Positions 33,320 through 45,524 are shown, counted from the stretch's first letter. The stretch: 64,000 nucleotides of DNA from Heterobilharzia americana (GCA_944470555.2 OX104134.1:10643248-10707247), one strand, 5' to 3'. Notes: generated by a model from the sequence alone, not told the origin. Translations and numbers: made by a program.

Positions 33320-33800
33320 GCCCATGGAAATCTACCTGATATTTGGGTATTATCCCCTGGCCTATGCCGACATTTTAACTTGAATTCCTGAAAATATTCT
33401 TGCCATTCTGCAACCTGACCCTCCGCATCTCGAAAGTTTTGTAACCAGCTAAGTTTCTTGTGATCTGTCTGCACTAGAAGTCGCCGACAAAGTACGTTCT
33501 GAAATGTTTCACAAAGTTTGTGGGAACTAACATCCACTTCCTAGTCGTATAGCAGTTCCTTTCACGCTTATTTAGGAGGCAGCAGAGAGAAGCCACATCG
33601 CTTTCAATAACGTTCTAATTTTTTGTCGCGACGCAGCTGCCATGGCAATGCCAACATTATTCGTGACTAAAACGAAGGTGCCGGCCTCACTCAGCATGTT
33701 CAGGCAAACCAAAGCTGAGGATTAACAGAGGCGACGTTTCAGCTTCCGGCAGCGCTATTTTACCTGTCGCTTCCTTGAATTTTTCAAGTGGCAGCTCAAA
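33320..33800 (-). pseudogene. RNase H relic of a third Ty3/Gypsy lineage
   Basis: On the minus strand: ELPLEKFKEATGK, then TFVLVTNNVGIAMAAASRQ (RNase H strand 1; the usual DTDAS reads VTNN), KRERNCYTTRK, FVKHFRTYFVGD and LLVQTDHKKLSWLQNFRDAE followed by EWQEYFQEFKLKC and HRPGDN. These are the ordered Ty3/Gypsy RNase H blocks (Y-TT-KE-LA, TDH--L-WL, HRPG). Frames change several times. The sequence is distinct from both CsRn1-like elements, where the corresponding block is FTDHKPLT followed by a [12 protein letters not shown] motif. Confidence 0.8.
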
Positions 33801-34125
33801 ATCGTTTGTACCACTTGAAATGTAGAAGGTTCATTGTCTTGCTAGATGGACTGGAGATCAGTTGAAGCCCACGGCTTGTGGTCAGGAAAAATACTGTCAC
33901 ATCAACCCTACTATTTTGTCTTCAGAGTGGCAGGAGCTTACTCTTGCACAGATTCGTCTGCACGATGTGCAATGCATCCGGGTGCGGATTAACGCAGATG
34001 TGACAAACAATTGGGTGTTCACGATATTTGCCCAACTTGATGAACTTATAATTCACGTAACTAATAAAAAAGCAATGGAAATGAATTTCTTGGACTTTTT
34101 TGGACATGTATAGTAACCGATAGCA
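33767..34125 (+). repeat. 359-bp direct repeat, copy at 45525-45885
   Basis: Near identical to 45525-45885 in the same orientation (for example GTGGCAGCTCAAA, CACTTGAAATGTA, TTCATTGTCTTGCTAGATG, GGTCAGGAAAAATACTGTCA). The left end overlaps the edge of the RNase H relic. The 83- to 86-codon open stretches inside both copies have no recognisable domain. Confidence 0.85.
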
Positions 34126-34254
34126 GGCTATATAACTCATATTCACCTATCATCCACAGACGAACGGACTATTTATCATAACTCTCAACTGATTTCGATC
34201 ATAGTAACTTCAAGATCTCGCAGCATGCTACAACAGCATGTAGACAAAAATATA

Positions 34255-34345
34255 ACCTTAAACCAGATTCATCAAACAAACTTAGCGTAAAATAATTTCG
34301 AAGCGAAAATTATTTCAGTCTCTTAATGTAGATATGCGATAAGTA
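34255..34345 (+). repeat. Left part of the host repeat interrupted by Gypsy element 2
   Basis: TTTCAGTCTCTTAATGTAGA and TATGCGATAAGTA match the reverse complement of about 47367-47440 next to the empty site. Together with 39371 onward it rebuilds the order of the uninterrupted copy, so Gypsy 2 lies within this unit. Confidence 0.75.
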
Positions 34346-34780
34346 TGTAGGGGTGCTTGTTACAATTCCGTAACGTTTGATCAACCCCACTTAACTTGGT
34401 GTGCTCTAGTGCCTGCTTAACCAGTATTTTACCTAACGTGTAAGTACCGATAACAAAACACAAATCAAAGGGACTGATACGCTATGTATTTGAAGGAGCT
34501 ATGTATTTAATTGAAGTAAACGTAATAATAATGAGTGGGGCAAGAGTTTGATCAACTTATTTGGCCTGTGAGGCTGAACTAGGGATTCGGAGTACGCACG
34601 TGGTAATCAGCACAATGGAGCACAAAATGGCCTCAAAGCCTGCTCGGAATCATGCTCGTTAAAACAAAACTTAAAACACCGTAAGCATTCGGAGGCAAGC
34701 TAGAGATTAATTTAGTTAATTTAATTTAAGCTATTTGTTTTAGCCCTGTTTATATTTTGGTGCCAGGAAGGTGCACTACA
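34346..34780 (-). repeat. 3' LTR of Gypsy element 2
   Basis: 435 bp, reading TGTAGTGCACC at the minus-strand start (34780) and CCCCTACA at its end (34346). The first 185 bp align to the 5' LTR (39188-39370). An upstream purine-rich AGGAGTGGGATAACC on the minus strand fits the polypurine tract. Confidence 0.8.
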
Positions 34781-35398
34781 GGTTATCCCACTCCTAGAAG
34801 GTTGTTGGGATACCGGCAACCTTCGATCCTAGGAGGCGACCGCGAGGCGGATACGCAACACCTTTCCAAATCGGTGATGGATTAGGTGACTTGTGGGTCC
34901 CCGAAACTTGTGCAACTATGCACACCTACTAGGTAAGAGAACTTTGCGTCTAGACACAACCCTTCTCGCAGTGGTGGAAGGTGACCCAAAGCCTCCGTCT
35001 ACTCTTCCCCATTGCTTCTTAATCTACTGGGGAGTGTACAGGGGGAAATTGGTACAAAGAGAACCGAAGAGCGATCCAAGTAGCATCGTCAGCGCCAATT
35101 GTATCCAATTTTCGACGCATTTTCTAGGTTCTGCAAGAAGAAAGAAATAGGACATTGGAGCGCTAAGAAAAGAAAAACCAAACAATTCTAAGTTGGGGAG
35201 TACAGAAAAAAGTAATAACAACCAACCAAGAGAAAGTTTTTGAAATTTAGATTATATTTTTGGTTTTTTTTAGAAAGCTTCCTTTTCAAAGTAGTGAACA
35301 GACTTGTGAAAACTTTAGGTATGAAAGGGCATTGATGGTGCATGCCACTACAAAATAGTTGAAACCCCGAATTTGCCAAGTGTGAAGTTGCGCTGGGG
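34781..35398 (-). other. 3' untranslated region of Gypsy element 2
   Basis: Between the end of the integrase frame and the 3' LTR. No coding; T-rich stretch around 35235-35290. The purine tract lies at its LTR edge. Confidence 0.55.
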
Positions 35399-35782
35399 CT
35401 AATTAACGAAATCGGCGTATCGTTTGGGCCAATGTACACGCCTCCCAGCACGTGTAGAGGGTACTGGATCAGTGCTACTAGACGTGGCCCTTTTAGAAGA
35501 TTCAGGGTACGCGCGACTAGACGAGTCTGTTTGGGAGTCTGGCGGCAAGGGTTTTTCTAGTTGTGTCGGTGTAGAGGAAGGTGGGTCGTCCTCTATATAA
35601 GCTGCCTTCAAACGATCGACACTTATAGAATCCTGCCGTCCAGATCTGTCAATGACGAAAAACTTTTCTTTCCTACTGAGAACCTTGAAAGGTCCGTCGT
35701 ATGGTGGCTGTAAGGGTTTACGTACACCGTCACAACGCACAAAGACGTGAGTGCAATCTTGGAGTCTTTTATCCAACTGCAC
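35399..35782 (-). CDS. C-terminal integrase module of Gypsy element 2, frame-shifted
   Basis: Continues pol after a frameshift near 35795. Contains [22 protein letters not shown] sequence, the GPY/F-type [37 protein letters not shown] and a Ser/Thr/Pro-rich tail ending at 35399. It corresponds to residues after about 110 of the Gypsy 1 second frame. The GPY/F module helps position integrase on target DNA. Confidence 0.85.
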   Translation of the reverse strand: MQLDKRLQDCTHVFVRCDGVRKPLQPPYDGPFKVLSRKEKFFVIDRSGRQDSISVDRLKAAYIEDDPPSSTPTQLEKPLPPDSQTDSSSRAYPESSKRATSSSTDPVPSTRAGRRVHWPKRYADFVN

Positions 35783-38148
35783 CCGTCTACACTGTATCCG
35801 TGTGGATGGGGTTGGAGGCGACGCATGTGTAACTTAAGAGTTTGAGCATAGCCATGGATATCGGTAGGAGTTGGGTCACTACAATCTGAAGCGACCATCT
35901 CACCCGGCAAACGTAAGTTACTACCGTAAACTAACTCAGCAGGTGTACACTGTATATCCGTCTTGAGTGTAGAACGAATGCTGAGAAGAACCAACGGCAG
36001 AGACTCAGTCCATTTCATATTGTCGACTGCCATTAGTGCGCTCTTAAGGTGTCGGTGGAATCGCTCCACCAAACCATTGGAAGCTGGATGATATGCGGTA
36101 GTGCGGATGCGTTTGCATCCCAACAGATTCATCAGCTTCTGGAAGGTAGCGGATTCGAACTGTTGGCCTCTGTCGGTTGTCACGGTGGAAGGGCATCCAA
36201 ACTGTGAAACCCATCCTTCGACGAAGACCCGACTTACTGTTTCGGCAGTAATGTTAGACAATGGGATGGCTAACGGCCAGCGAGTAAACCTATCGACACA
36301 TGTCAGTAGGTAACTATATCCATCGGAGGGTGGAAGTGGGCCGACAATGTCTAAGTGGACATGAGCGAATCGTGAGTCCGGTTTGGCGAAAGTTCCAAGT
36401 GGTGGGATGTTGTGACGATTCACCTTGGAACGTTGGCACTGAATACATGACCGTGTCCAGTTTCGAACATCACGGTTAATACCAGGCCAAACAAACCTAG
36501 CAGATATGAGCTTGTCAGTGGCACGGATGCCAGGATGTGAAAGATTGTGCAAAGCATCAAAAACATGCTTACGCAAGGATAAAGGAACAACCGGTCTGGG
36601 TGTGCCTGTGGAGGTGTCGCACAATATTGACACTTCACTGTTCAGGAGCGGTAAACGCTGTATCTTCAGAGAGGTTGAGTGTTGAAGTTTTTCAATCTCC
36701 TCGTCTGAATCCTGAAGTTCGGCAATCTTCCGTAAGTCGACTGCTCGAGGCAAAGTAGTGGTGCAAACGCGAGACAGTGCGTCTGCGACAGGGTTATTCA
36801 CACCAGAAATATGACGGATGTCCGACGTGAATTGCGAAATATAGTCTAGGTGACGTAATTCACGCGGTGAATATCTGTCAGTAGTGTGTAAGGCATACGT
36901 CAGAGGTTTATGGTCGGTAAAGATGATGAAGTCACGACCTTCCACAAAATGACGAAAATGTTTCACTGAGGCATATATGGCGAGCAGTTCCCTGCCAAAA
37001 GTGCTGTACCGCATTTCGCAGGTGGATAACTTCCGGGAGAAGAATGCAACTGGGATCCAAGTGTGATCCGAAAGTTGTTGCAACACAGCTCCAATGGCCG
37101 TGTTAGAGGCGTCAACCGCAATGCTAAGAGGTAGGTTTACGTCTTGATGCACCAGCATCGTGGCGTCTGCTATTGCGGTTTTGATCTTGCGAAATGCTTC
37201 TAGTGCCTCAGGAGTCAAGCTGAAAGTTTTACATTTACTTTTCAGCAGGTCGGTCAGTGCAGTCAAAATGTGTGCACACTGGGGAACGAAGCGACGATAA
37301 TAGCTCACCATACCCAGAAACACACGCAGAGCTTTAAGTGACGCTGGGACTGGGAAGTCTTGGATCGCCTGTACCTTTTCAGGTAGTGGGCGAATGCCTT
37401 GCTCGTCGATAACGTGTCCCAAAAATTTTAGTGAACGAACGCCAATCTGGCATTTGGCCAGGTTGACTGTCATCGAATGCTCTGACAGTCTGGCGAAAAC
37501 CTGTTTCAAGTGGTTAAAATGAGTGTCTTCGTCTGGACTAGCGATTAGTATGTCGTCTAGGTAGGCATAGGCGAAGTCGAGTCCACGTAAAACATCGTGA
37601 ATAAAACGTTGGAAGGTTTGTGCTGCATTGCGAAGACCAAAAGGCATACGAAGGAACTCAAAAAGACCAAACGGTGTAATGACGGCTGTCTTGGGAACAT
37701 CATCAGGATGAACCGGGATCTGATGATATGCACGCGTCAAGTCAAGCTTACTGAAGATAACCGAGCCTTTTAAAGATGCAGTCAAGTCGTGAATGTGAGG
37801 GACTGGGTAACGATCTGGAATCGTTTTAGCGTTGAGCCTTCGGTAGTCACCACAAGGCCTCCAGTCCATGCCATTGTTCTTGGGTACCACATGCAAGGGT
37901 GAAGACCATGGACTGTTGGATGGTCTGATTATTCCCATTTCAAGCATGTGTTCAAACTCGGCTTTTACAGCACGCAGTTTCTCCGGGGATAATCGCCGTG
38001 GTTTCGCAAACACTGGCGGGCCAGTCGTCGTTATGTGATGAGAAACGTTCGAAGTCACACAAGGGACACAACGACTTGGCTTAAAGACATCCGGAAAGGA
38101 CTGAATGATAGACGCGTAGGGACTAGAAGCGTCCGTCGTGCAGTACAC
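35623..38148 (-). CDS. Pol of Gypsy element 2: RT, RNase H, integrase
   Basis: An 841-codon frame, uninterrupted through all three enzymes. [44 protein letters not shown] and the catalytic YLDD box (about 196). RNase [18 protein letters not shown] and FTDHKPLTY. Integrase: [11 protein letters not shown] with IQCQRSK (HHCC finger), [11 protein letters not shown] (Asp about 600), [10 protein letters not shown] and [13 protein letters not shown], i.e. a complete DDE triad. The last 45 or so codons after about 35795 are out of frame and meaningless; the true C-terminus is at 35399-35782. The ATG at 38148 is internal: upstream protease sequence is in another frame. This is the best preserved enzyme set in the window. 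Confidence 0.95.
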   Translation of the reverse strand: MYCTTDASSPYASIIQSFPDVFKPSRCVPCVTSNVSHHITTTGPPVFAKPRRLSPEKLRAVKAEFEHMLEMGIIRPSNSPWSSPLHVVPKNNGMDWRPCGDYRRLNAKTIPDRYPVPHIHDLTASLKGSVIFSKLDLTRAYHQIPVHPDDVPKTAVITPFGLFEFLRMPFGLRNAAQTFQRFIHDVLRGLDFAYAYLDDILIASPDEDTHFNHLKQVFARLSEHSMTVNLAKCQIGVRSLKFLGHVIDEQGIRPLPEKVQAIQDFPVPASLKALRVFLGMVSYYRRFVPQCAHILTALTDLLKSKCKTFSLTPEALEAFRKIKTAIADATMLVHQDVNLPLSIAVDASNTAIGAVLQQLSDHTWIPVAFFSRKLSTCEMRYSTFGRELLAIYASVKHFRHFVEGRDFIIFTDHKPLTYALHTTDRYSPRELRHLDYISQFTSDIRHISGVNNPVADALSRVCTTTLPRAVDLRKIAELQDSDEEIEKLQHSTSLKIQRLPLLNSEVSILCDTSTGTPRPVVPLSLRKHVFDALHNLSHPGIRATDKLISARFVWPGINRDVRNWTRSCIQCQRSKVNRHNIPPLGTFAKPDSRFAHVHLDIVGPLPPSDGYSYLLTCVDRFTRWPLAIPLSNITAETVSRVFVEGWVSQFGCPSTVTTDRGQQFESATFQKLMNLLGCKRIRTTAYHPASNGLVERFHRHLKSALMAVDNMKWTESLPLVLLSIRSTLKTDIQCTPAELVYGSNLRLPGEMVASDCSDPTPTDIHGYAQTLKLHMRRLQPHPHGYSVDGCSWIKDSKIALTSLCVVTVYVNPYSHHTTDLSRFSVGKKSFSSLTDLDGRIL

Positions 38149-38174
38149 GGGACTGAGGGGCGGCGTCTTTGTGA

Positions 38175-38365
38175 CTATACCGGAGAAGAGAGTGTTGTGG
38201 TAGAATCTATCAACTTATGCTTGCCAGCATCTACCAGCAGCTGATAGTGCTGTAAGAGATCCATACCAATAATACCGGTGGTCACATCCGCCACTATGAA
38301 AACCCAACGAAAGGGACGACGCAATCCAAGGTTGAGACGTGCGACCTTTGGAAGAACTACCAGAC
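38175..38365 (-). pseudogene. C-terminal half of the protease of Gypsy element 2
   Basis: On the minus strand LNLGLRRPFRWVFIVADVTT and [20 protein letters not shown] match the protease C-terminal region of Gypsy 1 ([15 protein letters not shown]). The DTG active-site half is missing because of a deletion that joins gag to this point near 38365. It ends at a stop at 38175, out of frame with the RT frame. Confidence 0.8.
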
Positions 38366-39017
38366 CTCATTTCGTTCCTGATGCTGCACAACTCCTCATA
38401 CAATTTCGAGATGTGAGCTATAACATCGAAACTTGTTGGCTCACCAGCCGAGGGAGGATGTGGGTTTTTTTACGAATCCGTGGCAGTAGACAGTGCAGGT
38501 GAGATACTAGTGTCGAACTTCGTAGCGTCCACAGCTCTATCAGCCACTTCCGCCAGCTCTATTAACAGACACTTATGGAAGGGTGCGAGATCCCTTGAAC
38601 CGACTGTGGTAGCCTCTGTAACCACAGTTAATTGAGAAACGCTTCATCAATGTTGAAGTCAGCAATCAGCTGCTTCATCTGACGGAGCAGTTGCGTCGGC
38701 TTACGATCACCCAGATGCACATCCCTGAAAAGCTCTTGCACTTTCTGCTGGTCAGTAAGTGCAACGCGTTTGATGAAGGCGGTTTTGAAGCGATCGTAAA
38801 GATTCGGTGCTGGGTCAACCAGCACGTCTGAGATGTCTTCGATCACATCTTCCAGCAAGCTGACGATGACTAAGTTGGACTTAGTTTCTTGTGATTGAAT
38901 GTGTCTCAAGGCAAACTGAGCTTCCACATGGGAGAACCATGCAGATGGTCTGTGGGCCTAGAAGGTGGGAAGCTGGAGAGTTACGGCCATCTGCGCGGTC
39001 GAGTCATTATCCGACAT
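38366..39017 (-). pseudogene. Gag of Gypsy element 2, with nonsense codon and deletion
   Basis: Starts with ATG at 39017 (MSDNDSTAQMAVTLQLPTF), has an in-frame TAG near 38960, then AWFSHVEAQFALRHIQSQET, the usual N-terminal Gag block of this clade, and FKTAFIKRVALTDQQKVQEL, LHQMK-type helix and DFNIDEAFLN to 38628. After a frame change LWLQRLPQSVQ and ELAEVADRAVDATKF continue the capsid. The zinc knuckle and the start of protease have been deleted at about 38365. Confidence 0.8.
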
Positions 39018-39187
39018 TGATAAGGGAATTAAAAAGGCACGACGATGATAACATTAAGAAATAACAATGCGAAAATAACCAATGAGGAGTGAAATAAAAA
39101 AAGCAAGACCATGCCGAAAACGAAAATAGGCCGGATAAGTTAACGCAGAAAACAAAGGTACTAGAAAAAGTGAGAAGTGATGCTCAG

Positions 39188-39370
39188 GCGCGTTAATCAG
39201 CACAATGGAGCGCGAAATGGCGTCAAAGCCTGCACGGATGCAGGCTGGTTAAAACAAAACTTAAAACACCCTAAGCATCCGGAGGCAAGCTAGAGATTAA
39301 ATTAGTTAATTTAATTTAAGGTATTTATTATGGCCCTACTAATAATTTGGGGCCAGGAAGGAGCACGACA
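39188..39370 (-). repeat. 5' LTR of Gypsy element 2, shortened
   Basis: Aligns to the first 185 bp of the 3' LTR (shared GGAGGCAAGCTAGAGATTAA, TAATCAGCACAATGGAGC). About 250 bp of the LTR's inner part, and any primer binding site, are not found before gag. Confidence 0.8.
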
Positions 39371-40047
39371 AGTACTTCAATTTGTCGACAACCCCAGTAG
39401 CAATATATTCATCCAAAATGACTTGCTGGACTCTGAAACAAAAGACACAATTTCCCAAAATTAGCATAGAGGTAAACTCACTCACTGGTCAACATAATCT
39501 TGGACTAGTTAATAGAATGTTGTCAAGGAGAAGATGTGTAGTCGTGCTTAGACAACTTTACTAGACTGTACACATGTGCATATTCAGAGGGTCACCTAGG
39601 CGATGATCTACGTAATGATCTGTTGTATAACTGACTGTGAAGATCAATTTCACGATCTCAGTGTATCTATCACCTGTGGGAGACTACAGTCTCCATGATC
39701 CATTTCGAAACACATTCCACAAATAATTTCAACAGCTAGACGAATACTCTGCTTTTCACTGCACTACCGTCATGTGAAGAAGGCACTTGTTATGACTGAA
39801 GTCAAAAACATTTGAAGTCACACTCACCCCCTAAACAGAACGAATTCTCTTTCAGAGTAGAACCTTGATCGATATACTTGTTTGTGACCAAAAAGTAATT
39901 ACTTGATGCAAACCACGAAATAGATTAAAACCTTATTATTCCACTTAGGCACGGTATATCTGACACTAACCAACTCGTACTTAATCCACATACACCAGCA
40001 GTCGGAGTTTGAAATGCAGACTTCACACATTGTTCTGTTCATTTCAG
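39371..40047 (+). repeat. Host repeat R, inverted copy at 46695-47371
   Basis: Paired coordinates sum to 86742 throughout the part I checked, with no indels. Both copies contain the same 60-codon open stretch (39382-39564 plus; 47178-47360 minus), which has no domain and is not called a gene. The left edge here is the Gypsy 2 insertion point. Confidence 0.9.
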
Positions 40048-40786
40048 GACTACTTACCAGGGTTTACACTAGTATGAACACACTGAACACTTCAAAACTT
40101 TATTGTTCTTATCACCAAAGTTGAGAAGAAACAAAACTAGAAAATGACCTTGAATTTTCGACAGTAGCACAAGTTTTTCTTGGCAATCTTTCGTCAGCTC
40201 ACAAACGTAGATGAGTGCACTATTCAGGAGTTGAGGTAGTGCAGTTCGTTAGGTTTGAGTGTCCATCAAACTAATCCATCTGCATCACGCATATGATCAA
40301 GTTGTTGTGTCAGATGAGTGTTGACTGACTAACAACACAAAGTGTTTTCTTTACCATAAACTGCATGTGATCTCATAACTTTTCCTCCAACGGAGACCCT
40401 CGTTACACATAAATAACTGTGATGAGACTGGTATCACATCTGCTTGACAACTTCAGTGTATACGTGTTTGATAGCACAACTATGTTACTGTTACCTGATT
40501 CAAGTGTATGGTTTGTGAAGTCTTGAAAACTGTATGCTGCATTTATTGCAAAGCAGTCACTGAACTTACTAGTAAGTCCATATACGAATTATAAATTCAT
40601 CATACTTTAGTCAGTTGCACACGTATCTGTGAACTCCAATTGTGAAATATGAATCAGTAGTATTCAACGTGATTGCCATTCTGATGAACATGACTATCCA
40701 TGGTAATCCTTCGGATTTCATTTCGAGAATGTTGTCCATCCTCAAGTCCTTCCTCACAAAATGAAAAGCTGCAATCCGGTTCTGAA
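39624..40786 (+). repeat. 1163-bp direct repeat, second copy at 49205-50367
   Basis: Offset 9581 holds from the first to the last base, so no net indel; I noticed a single substitution (CCTTCCTCAC versus CCTTCTTCAC). Starts TGTATAACTGACTGTGAAGA and ends CAATCCGGTTCTGAA. No coding capacity, no terminal inverted repeats seen. It overlaps repeat R. Confidence 0.9.
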
Positions 40787-43700
40787 GGACAGTGATTATT
40801 TAGCCTCATTAAATTTTCAAATTATATATTTTCATTAAAATTTACATCTGACGTACACACACGTACACCATTTAACGACAACTTTACATAATCCGACAAG
40901 GTGACAAGTCTATGATACGATTCTAGTTGATTTTTTATTGTCATATTCTACGGATGTGACCTCGTTATTTTGATGTTTCTAGACTGAAGGATTATCATCA
41001 GCTTTTAACTAAAGTAACCACTTGAATTTTTCAAACGCAAAATCGGTTCAAATTTGCAATAAGAAACAGGAATGCTCGGAATATTTTTACGATAAAGTTT
41101 TTCCGTTTTCTTGTGTTACTCTGTAAGCTGTTTGCATGAAAACGATTCAAATTAGATTGACCGAATATCTAAATTTTGTATAATATTCGTGATCATAGTA
41201 CTAAATGCACACATCCTACTGTCCTTTTTGTATTGAAAAAGTCACCCACAATCAAAAATATGGCACCGTATTAACATGTTAGCAGCAAACACATTTCACC
41301 TTCCAAATCGTTGATTTTGTATGGTAAAGTAGAGCAGATGGATACGGAGATATTTACGAAAACTAAATGCAATGGCGAAGGAAATAATTAGTCCCTAAAT
41401 TAATCAACAACATCTGATACTTGGGATGAATGGATCCTTTTCTTAAACAACTTTCTGGTGTGCTTCTTTAGGTTGGGAATGTTCAAGATACATTGCTCAT
41501 TTGAGTTTCACCATAACCATTGTCCGGAAGATAAAAGAAGACTGTTTATGAGGGATTATTTTCACTACAGAGACAAAACCTTTTAACTAAAAGATATCAC
41601 TTGCAAATGGCCAATTTTTTAAACCGGGAACTCCAGCTATGGTCGGAAGACGTATTTATTTGCACTAGATAAATGTAACCGCTTTCAAACTGTGTTCTTG
41701 AATGGACGAATTTTCGTCATAAACATTAACTTGGTACTAAACTTTATCATCGAGGAAGGGTCAACACAATCACAAACGATGTATTTTGCATGTTTCGTTT
41801 GATGGCAAAGTATGGTACAATTGTTAGGTTGAAATGTGTATCGAGTGAGCTAATTTCATAGCTTCACCATGTGGTTATTGTTTACCACTAGTCTAACTTT
41901 TCATCACGTTTCTTCGGAGTAAGTTGATGACCATAGGGTAACAAGTACGCCAACAATGGTCGTGATACAAATAATCTTGTAACATTGGTATTAGATTGTG
42001 CAAGACTTTTACTATGTTTTCACACAACAAAACAGCTCCGGCAAGCTATATATAATTCTTAATAATGCTATTTTCAAGTTATATTTAAACTAGTTAACTC
42101 ACTTAGAAGCAGTTTTTGGATGTGGAAATTTCCTTTAGAGCCAGTTAAACAGAACACCTCAGTTTACGAAATTCTTGTGGTAACTGTCCACTCAGCCAGT
42201 CAGGATTGACTAAGCTGCTCCAGAAAAAATCCCAAACAAACTAAGATGGTCAAATCCAAGTAACATAAGAATTTATAATAAAATCTTGTCTATGCTACGT
42301 ATTGAATCGCTTACAAGCACACACAAAGATAAGAGAAGGTGACATTCCTAACTTGGGGAAAAGAGAGAGATTGACAACTAAGGAGTCGTAAACTAGTATG
42401 AATAAGCTGTCATTTGCGCACAGATTACAGTGATTCTATACATTTGAAACACTGATGAAAAATACTGCAAAACTGAGTTTTTACTCAACAAACCACTGTC
42501 AAACACAAATCATGAAAGTAACTGGATATCTGTTCCAAATGTGTGAAACTACTGTTGAACTTATCACAAAGAAGGGATTAGAACCAGAATTTTACAAGCC
42601 ATTTCTCAACGCAAAATAAATTACACACGAAATTTCTCCACTTTATAATATTTTTTCATGGTATGATGTACCTGGTAAATAAGTTATAACGGGGTTACAG
42701 TGTTTCACAGTACCGACAATTTATTCTTTGATTTAAAGTGTACCTCTTCTTATTGACGAAATATATCACAAAACGTGTAGGTGAATCAAATTTTCTGAAA
42801 GTAAAAATACTGATATTTGGGTCTATTTCAGTATGTTGACACCTAGAAAAGCTCGTTAGGCGTGATCAAAATTAGCAGTTGGAATTTGGAAGGTAACACA
42901 GTTAACCCGTCTATCATACCGTATGTAACGGTGAGACAAATTTCTTACAATCACCAACATCTGAGTTAACCTATACGAAGCTGATATCATCTGATTGCCT
43001 AAGTTAACTAGTATTTAAATCAATCATGTAGTAAAGTATTTAGTTTAGCACTGGTACCATTTAAGTGACCATCTATGAGCAAAACTCTAACTTCCTGAGA
43101 AGGTGATCATAGTAGAATAAGCGAATTTACATTTGGTTTATTAACAGGAAATCAGCTGATTTTAAAGTGGTTGTCGATACCGACTAAAGTTATCTATAGA
43201 GGCACCAAAAATGAAGAAATATTGCATAGATATTTCATCTACAGATTCCAGTAACTTCGGCTACTAAAAATTGTGGACATTTCAATCTAGTGTTACTGTT
43301 GAAGTTGATGAAAGAACTATAGAGCATTTTTGTTTTCCAAAATACGCTTTCCAATACTAATATTCTTCTCCGGTTTATTGCAGCTTAGAGCTGAATTAGG
43401 CTGTTTTCTTAGTTCCTGACTTGTTCATCGTTTCAAAAAGATGCTCCAGTAAGATGATTTCAATTTAACTCACAGAAAGCACTACATAAGTGTTCCTTCA
43501 AACTATAACAGTCTATATACCTACACTGACTATATAGTGTTACTGTTGAACTCAAAAATATGACGCCTTTGATAACAGTATCACTTAATGATAGACTGTA
43601 AAAAGCTGTTTTATGGAGTAACTTAATTAAATAGATGTGCCACATGGTGATTTGCAAAATATTTATCAAGGTATCTGAAAATGACCGTTATATTTTGAAT

Positions 43701-44460
43701 AGATAAGAAAGTAATCATTTTGTCGAATCTTATCCCAAAGCGTTTCGCGAACACAAGTGTCTATTAGGACTACCCCTTACATAGTAATAATAGTATGTAC
43801 AAGTTGAAATACAAATTTTTATGTATTTCGTTAGTAGCCTCTGGTGCCAACTCCTTTGAAATTGGTTTCCTCATCTTCGTAAAACAGTTGCACAGGAATA
43901 AGAAGCAAGATACAGTATTAAGAACGGTACTCTACGCATTAGGTACAAGTATGTGTCAAATATTGGGGCCTTAGAAAGTATTTATACGCTAGTTGCAAAA
44001 ATTCTACACATGTACAACTGATCGTCACCATAAAACCTTCTAAGAAATAGATCAATGAATACGATAAACATAATTTAAATTAGTAATTTACTTCGCTCAT
44101 GAAATTAGAAATAAAGTACTCACCGTAGATATATGTATAAGTGAATATATTTTTTATGTGAAATTTAACAAATTTCACCAAATCACTAAATAACTGTTCG
44201 TGTCCGTACAACACAAATCACTGAGGTTTGGAGCAACAACAACATACTTTTAGTTAATTTGCTAGCTATTTGCCTTCACCAATCTGATATTTAGTACCGT
44301 AGTGTTGATAAATTTGCAGTCATGTTTTTTTCTGTAGGTAAGCAGTTTTGTAAGAAGAAAGGAAGAAAACAATCACGTAGGAGAACGATTTGTATCTTTG
44401 ACTAACTCATTTTCTTATCTGTATTTTCGTGCTGGCCTACGCATACAAAGTGTAACGCTC
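40787..44460. other. AT-rich non-coding stretch, no repeats or genes recognised
   Basis: 3.7 kb with only short open stretches (largest 43460-43669 minus). No transposon motifs and no similarity to other parts of the window were seen. This is the longest stretch that looks like ordinary intergenic or intronic host DNA. Confidence 0.4.
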
Positions 44461-45179
44461 TTACATCTGTAGATGTCTTGGGCGTCTACGATTCTCGCAT
44501 ACTTTCTGAGCAGCAGACTTTGTGTTCAACTTCTTCAAGTGACGAAGGAGGGTGTAAGTCAGGTTTACTTTATCTTGGATTTTACGCGGTCCAAAGCCTT
44601 GCGAAATACGCGTCTTCTTAAACCTCTTCTGTCCTTTTGTCAATCATTGCTTGTCAGGCTAATTTAGGAAGGTGAATTACGAATTTATCAATTCTCTCAT
44701 CTAGTTTCTGATCGCATTCATTCAGGCGCTTAGATACCTCACCAGGTGGTAACATCGACGTAATCCTTCGTGACAACTCGCTGACTGGTTAACTGAAAGA
44801 CGAATTCTCATAATCTATTCCAATCAGTTTTGCCTCCTGCAACTTGACCACACAACGGACCACGAATGAGTTAGGGAAGGACACTTTCATAATTGTGACT
44901 TATGAAAAAATCTTTCGGCCACATTTCGATATCCTTATCAGCTTCTAATTTTTGGGGTACTGAGTGGCTGTACGAAGGTGTCTGATTTATTTGTAGGACT
45001 CTGGAAAACATGGTGGCGAGGTGACTAATGTCTACGTTTGGTGGATTTTTCTTTATAATAGTCTCATTCTCTTGCACAGCTGGTGTGCCCACATTCTCAT
45101 GATAACGTTTAGCACCGGACAAGATAGCTATTAATTTATGCAGTCTGTGCTGTGCAGTCTCGCAGAGAGAAAACCGCAT
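44461..45179 (-). pseudogene. Degenerate coding-like stretch, possibly a retroelement gag
   Basis: On the minus strand a 102-codon stretch (44871-45179) with IEMWPKDFFISHN near its end is followed, in changing frames, by MKVSFPNSFVVRCVVKLQEA, SELSRRITSMLPPGEVSKRL and QKLDERIDKFVIHLPKLA, then MIDKRTEEV. The pieces read on with few stops and could be an eroded Gag or other ORF. I recognise no domain; the assignment is a guess. Confidence 0.25.
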
Positions 45180-45410
45180 GCTGGAAATCAGTCATACAAG
45201 TGCTCGTGCTTGTAACAATCATCGCTTGACTCATAAATCTACACATTTTTAACCGGTCGTATCACACGAGAAGAGTGTTGCATCAGCTTCTGATTAAATG
45301 ATCATTTCCACTATCTCCCCAGTTTAAACGCAAACACATAAACCTCGACCTGAAAGAAGGAAGGCAATTAGTTTAAATTTCAGGACAATTGCTTTGTTCT
45401 TTACACTGAT
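45165..45410 (+). repeat. Uninterrupted copy of the repeat split at 29612/31430
   Basis: Joins the two halves found around the SR2-like RTE (29508-29612 and 31430-31560), at lower identity. It therefore shows the pre-insertion structure. Confidence 0.7.
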
Positions 45411-45524
45411 CTTCCTTACAAAGCTACACAAAATAGATCAGAATATCTGCTTCTATGCTGACTAGTCGACGACCCAGATCTCGAAAAAGTGGTTAAAACT
45501 CCAATATATTGATCGCCTTTTTAC

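Larger units (their letters stand above)
34346..39370 (-). mobile_element. Ty3/Gypsy LTR retrotransposon 2 (CsRn1-like), minus strand, bounded by AGTA target duplication
   Basis: The element is framed by AGTA at 34342-34345 and 39371-39374. The uninterrupted target (GATGAGTACTTCAA on the complementary strand) is present at about 47360-47375. LTR ends are TGTAG...CTACA. Internal order on the minus strand: 5' LTR (39188-39370, shortened), gag, partial protease, RT, RNase H, integrase, purine tract, 3' LTR (34346-34780). Defects: inner part of the 5' LTR missing, gag nonsense codon, gag-protease deletion, two pol frameshifts. It is diverged from Gypsy 1 but of the same clade. Confidence 0.9.
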
